Positions 62,613 through 64,000 of a DNA stretch of 64,000 nt are shown here, one piece after another (position 1 is the first letter of the stretch; every line of letters begins with the position of its first letter). Below the pieces are notes generated by a model. It ran no database searches, was not told the DNA's origin, and saw only the letters and a program-made list of their open reading frames with translations. The stretch is from the NCBI GenBank assembly GCA_902491625.1, contig CABUIO010000001.1, forward strand, positions 124,001 to 188,000, given 5' to 3'. Source of the DNA: an uncultured Porphyromonadaceae bacterium (GTDB taxonomy: Bacteria; Bacteroidota; Bacteroidia; Bacteroidales; Muribaculaceae). A program made the translations under genes and the position numbers.

Positions 62613-63422
62613 ATGGCCAGAATAATCGAAATAACTGACATCGCCGACCCTCGGCTCGATGTCTACGCCCGACTCACGGAAGCGCAGCTTTGCGACCGAC
62701 TCCACGCCGACAACGGAATCTTCATCGCCGAAAGTCCGAAAGTGATCGCTTCGGCTCTTGACTGTGGCTTCCAGCCTCTTTCGCTACTTTGCGAACACCG
62801 CCACATCGCCGGCGACGCGCGGGAAATCATAGCGCGTATGCCTGACGAGATGCCGCTATACACTGCCTCGCGCGACACGCTCGCCGCGCTCACAGGCTAT
62901 AAGCTCACGCGCGGAGTGCTCTGCGCCATGCGCCGCCGCAAGCTGCCGACGGCCGAAGAAGTCTGCGCCGGAGCCACGCGTGTGGCCGTGATCGACGGCG
63001 TGTGCGACACCACCAACATCGGCGCCATCTTCCGAAGCGCTGCTGCACTCGGCATTGACGCCGTACTACTGACACGCACCTCCTGCGATCCGCTCAACCG
63101 CCGCGCCATCCGTGTGTCGATGGGCACGGTCTTCCGCGTGCCCTGGACATGGATCGACGATCCGATAGAGGATCTGCGCAAGCTCGGATTCACGACCGTG
63201 GCACTTGCCCTTCGCGACGACAGCGTAAGCATCGACTCGCCCACACTCGCTGAAAAGGAGCGTCTCGCGCTTATACTCGGCACCGAAGGCGACGGACTCT
63301 CAAGCGAAGTCATCCACGGAGCCAACATCGTCGCGCGCATACCTATGAGCCGGGGCGTCGACTCTCTCAATGTCGCAGCCGCCTCCGCAGTAGCCTTCTG
63401 GCAACTCCGGAAACGATTATAG
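62613..63422 (+). CDS. SpoU/TrmH family RNA 2'-O-methyltransferase
   Basis: A 269-residue SPOUT-class enzyme. The N-terminal substrate-binding part (about 1-110) is followed by the knotted methyltransferase domain: DTTNIGAIFRSAAALGIDAV (motif 1 with Asn and Arg), LILGTEGDGLS (motif 2) and IPMSRGVDSLNVAAASAVAFW (motif 3). It methylates the ribose in rRNA or tRNA; the target is unknown. The ATG at 62,613 is chosen because it is the first start after the promoter. Its stop overlaps the next minus-strand gene by 6 bases. Confidence 0.93.
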   Translation: MARIIEITDIADPRLDVYARLTEAQLCDRLHADNGIFIAESPKVIASALDCGFQPLSLLCEHRHIAGDAREIIARMPDEMPLYTASRDTLAALTGYKLTRGVLCAMRRRKLPTAEEVCAGATRVAVIDGVCDTTNIGAIFRSAAALGIDAVLLTRTSCDPLNRRAIRVSMGTVFRVPWTWIDDPIEDLRKLGFTTVALALRDDSVSIDSPTLAEKERLALILGTEGDGLSSEVIHGANIVARIPMSRGVDSLNVAAASAVAFWQLRKRL

Positions 63423-64000
63423 AGGTGCCTCCTCAAGGAACCACAGCATCGGCAGATCCCTGAATCTTTTGCAGGGCTTGTACGCCTCTTCGATCTGCTG
63501 CCTGAGTTCCGCCTCGCTGACAAGTTCCGTTGAGTTTCCCATCACCGCTTTCTGCTGATTGAGCTGTTTTACTGTGGATTGCGAAACAGCGTCCACGATC
63601 CTTTTCCGTGAAGCATCGGAAATGGCCATATTGTCGAACGCGGCACGATGAAAACTCCGGTGGCATTTTGCAAGAGGCCACGCAGTAATATCTTCGGCTT
63701 CGGTCATCTCGTCATTGCAGAATCTGATATACTGATCAACGACTTCCTGCTCCGAATACGACGGAAGGAAATCGGCCTTATGCTTCCATGTATCGATGCC
63801 ATTCAGATCCGAGGCCACAAGCAGAAATTCACCGAACGTCTGACAATCGCCGATCTGCGACTTAAGCAAATCCAGATCGTCCGCCAGCGAGGCACTCATC
63901 ATTCCTGCGGGTATCGTGTCAGTTCCAAGCATTTCGCGCGCGTATTCCTTATAATCTCCTGAGATCTCGCGGCTTAAGGAATCTGTGAGCACACGGCGAT
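63417..64000 (-). CDS. Hypothetical protein, cut by the right edge
   Basis: The reading frame is open from the window edge to a stop at 63,417 (at least 191 codons); a GTG at 63,992 might be a start, but upstream sequence is missing. It is soluble and helical, with regions such as DLDLLKSQIGDCQTFGEFLL and VSEAELRQQIEEAYKPCKRF. No family was recognised. Its 3' end overlaps the SpoU gene by 6 bases. Confidence 0.65.
   Translation of the reverse strand, partial: RRVLTDSLSREISGDYKEYAREMLGTDTIPAGMMSASLADDLDLLKSQIGDCQTFGEFLLVASDLNGIDTWKHKADFLPSYSEQEVVDQYIRFCNDEMTEAEDITAWPLAKCHRSFHRAAFDNMAISDASRKRIVDAVSQSTVKQLNQQKAVMGNSTELVSEAELRQQIEEAYKPCKRFRDLPMLWFLEEAPL

Overview
The window looks like a chromosomal segment of a gut-type Bacteroidales bacterium, most like the Muribaculaceae/Bacteroidaceae. 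The evidence is the recurrent Bacteroidetes promoter signature (TTTG or TTG, about 20 bases, then TAnnTTTG), a complex I gene set with a nuoC-nuoD fusion and no nuoEFG, a TonB-dependent receptor paired with a lipoprotein, a homodimeric-type glycyl-tRNA synthetase, and tandem DUF6056-like membrane proteins. The species assignment is inference; no rRNA or tRNA gene was recognised in the window.

Bases 1-12,740, all minus strand: respiratory energy block. Read in transcription order it is nuoA-nuoB-nuoCD-nuoH, then a complete F-type ATP synthase set (atpD-atpC-atpB-atpE-atpF-atpH-atpA-atpG), then nuoI-nuoJ-nuoK running off the left edge. The ATP synthase genes therefore sit inside the complex I gene cluster. 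A good promoter lies upstream of nuoA (12,802-12,833).

Bases 12,933-16,310: an RHS polymorphic-toxin locus in pieces. An RHS core half ending in an M91-type metallopeptidase toxin is followed by a lipoprotein that is probably the immunity protein, and then by the upstream half of an RHS core. The order is circularly permuted relative to an intact gene. The toxin tip and immunity gene are AT-rich, while the RHS core is GC-rich.

Bases 16,400-26,300: a lipoprotein/TonB-dependent receptor pair, a 630-base gene-poor stretch with a short inverted-repeat element, a secreted protein of unknown function, and a compact restriction-modification operon (two cytosine-5 methyltransferases, an HNH endonuclease and two small accessory genes). 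The operon has its own promoter with a flanking palindrome. Next to it is a tiny transcription unit for a 24-residue hydrophobic peptide.

Bases 26,750-58,770: mostly core genes: serine dehydratase, RNase Z, an outer-membrane barrel, enolase, two DUF6056-like membrane proteins, an alpha-2-macroglobulin operon, aspS, Nif3-like, zinc-ribbon protein, GHL10-like hydrolase, glyS-lemA-FKBP-miaA, an ECF sigma factor, MATE, cstA-ispE, grpE-dnaJ.

Bases 58,770-59,890: a three-gene module (DUF3791-like, DUF3990-like with a frameshift, DUF3791-like) joined by ATGA overlaps and flanked by near-identical promoter-like direct repeats. Then a thioesterase, dprA, a nucleoside phosphorylase, an SpoU-family RNA methyltransferase (probably from a near-leaderless mRNA) and a hypothetical gene cut by the right edge.
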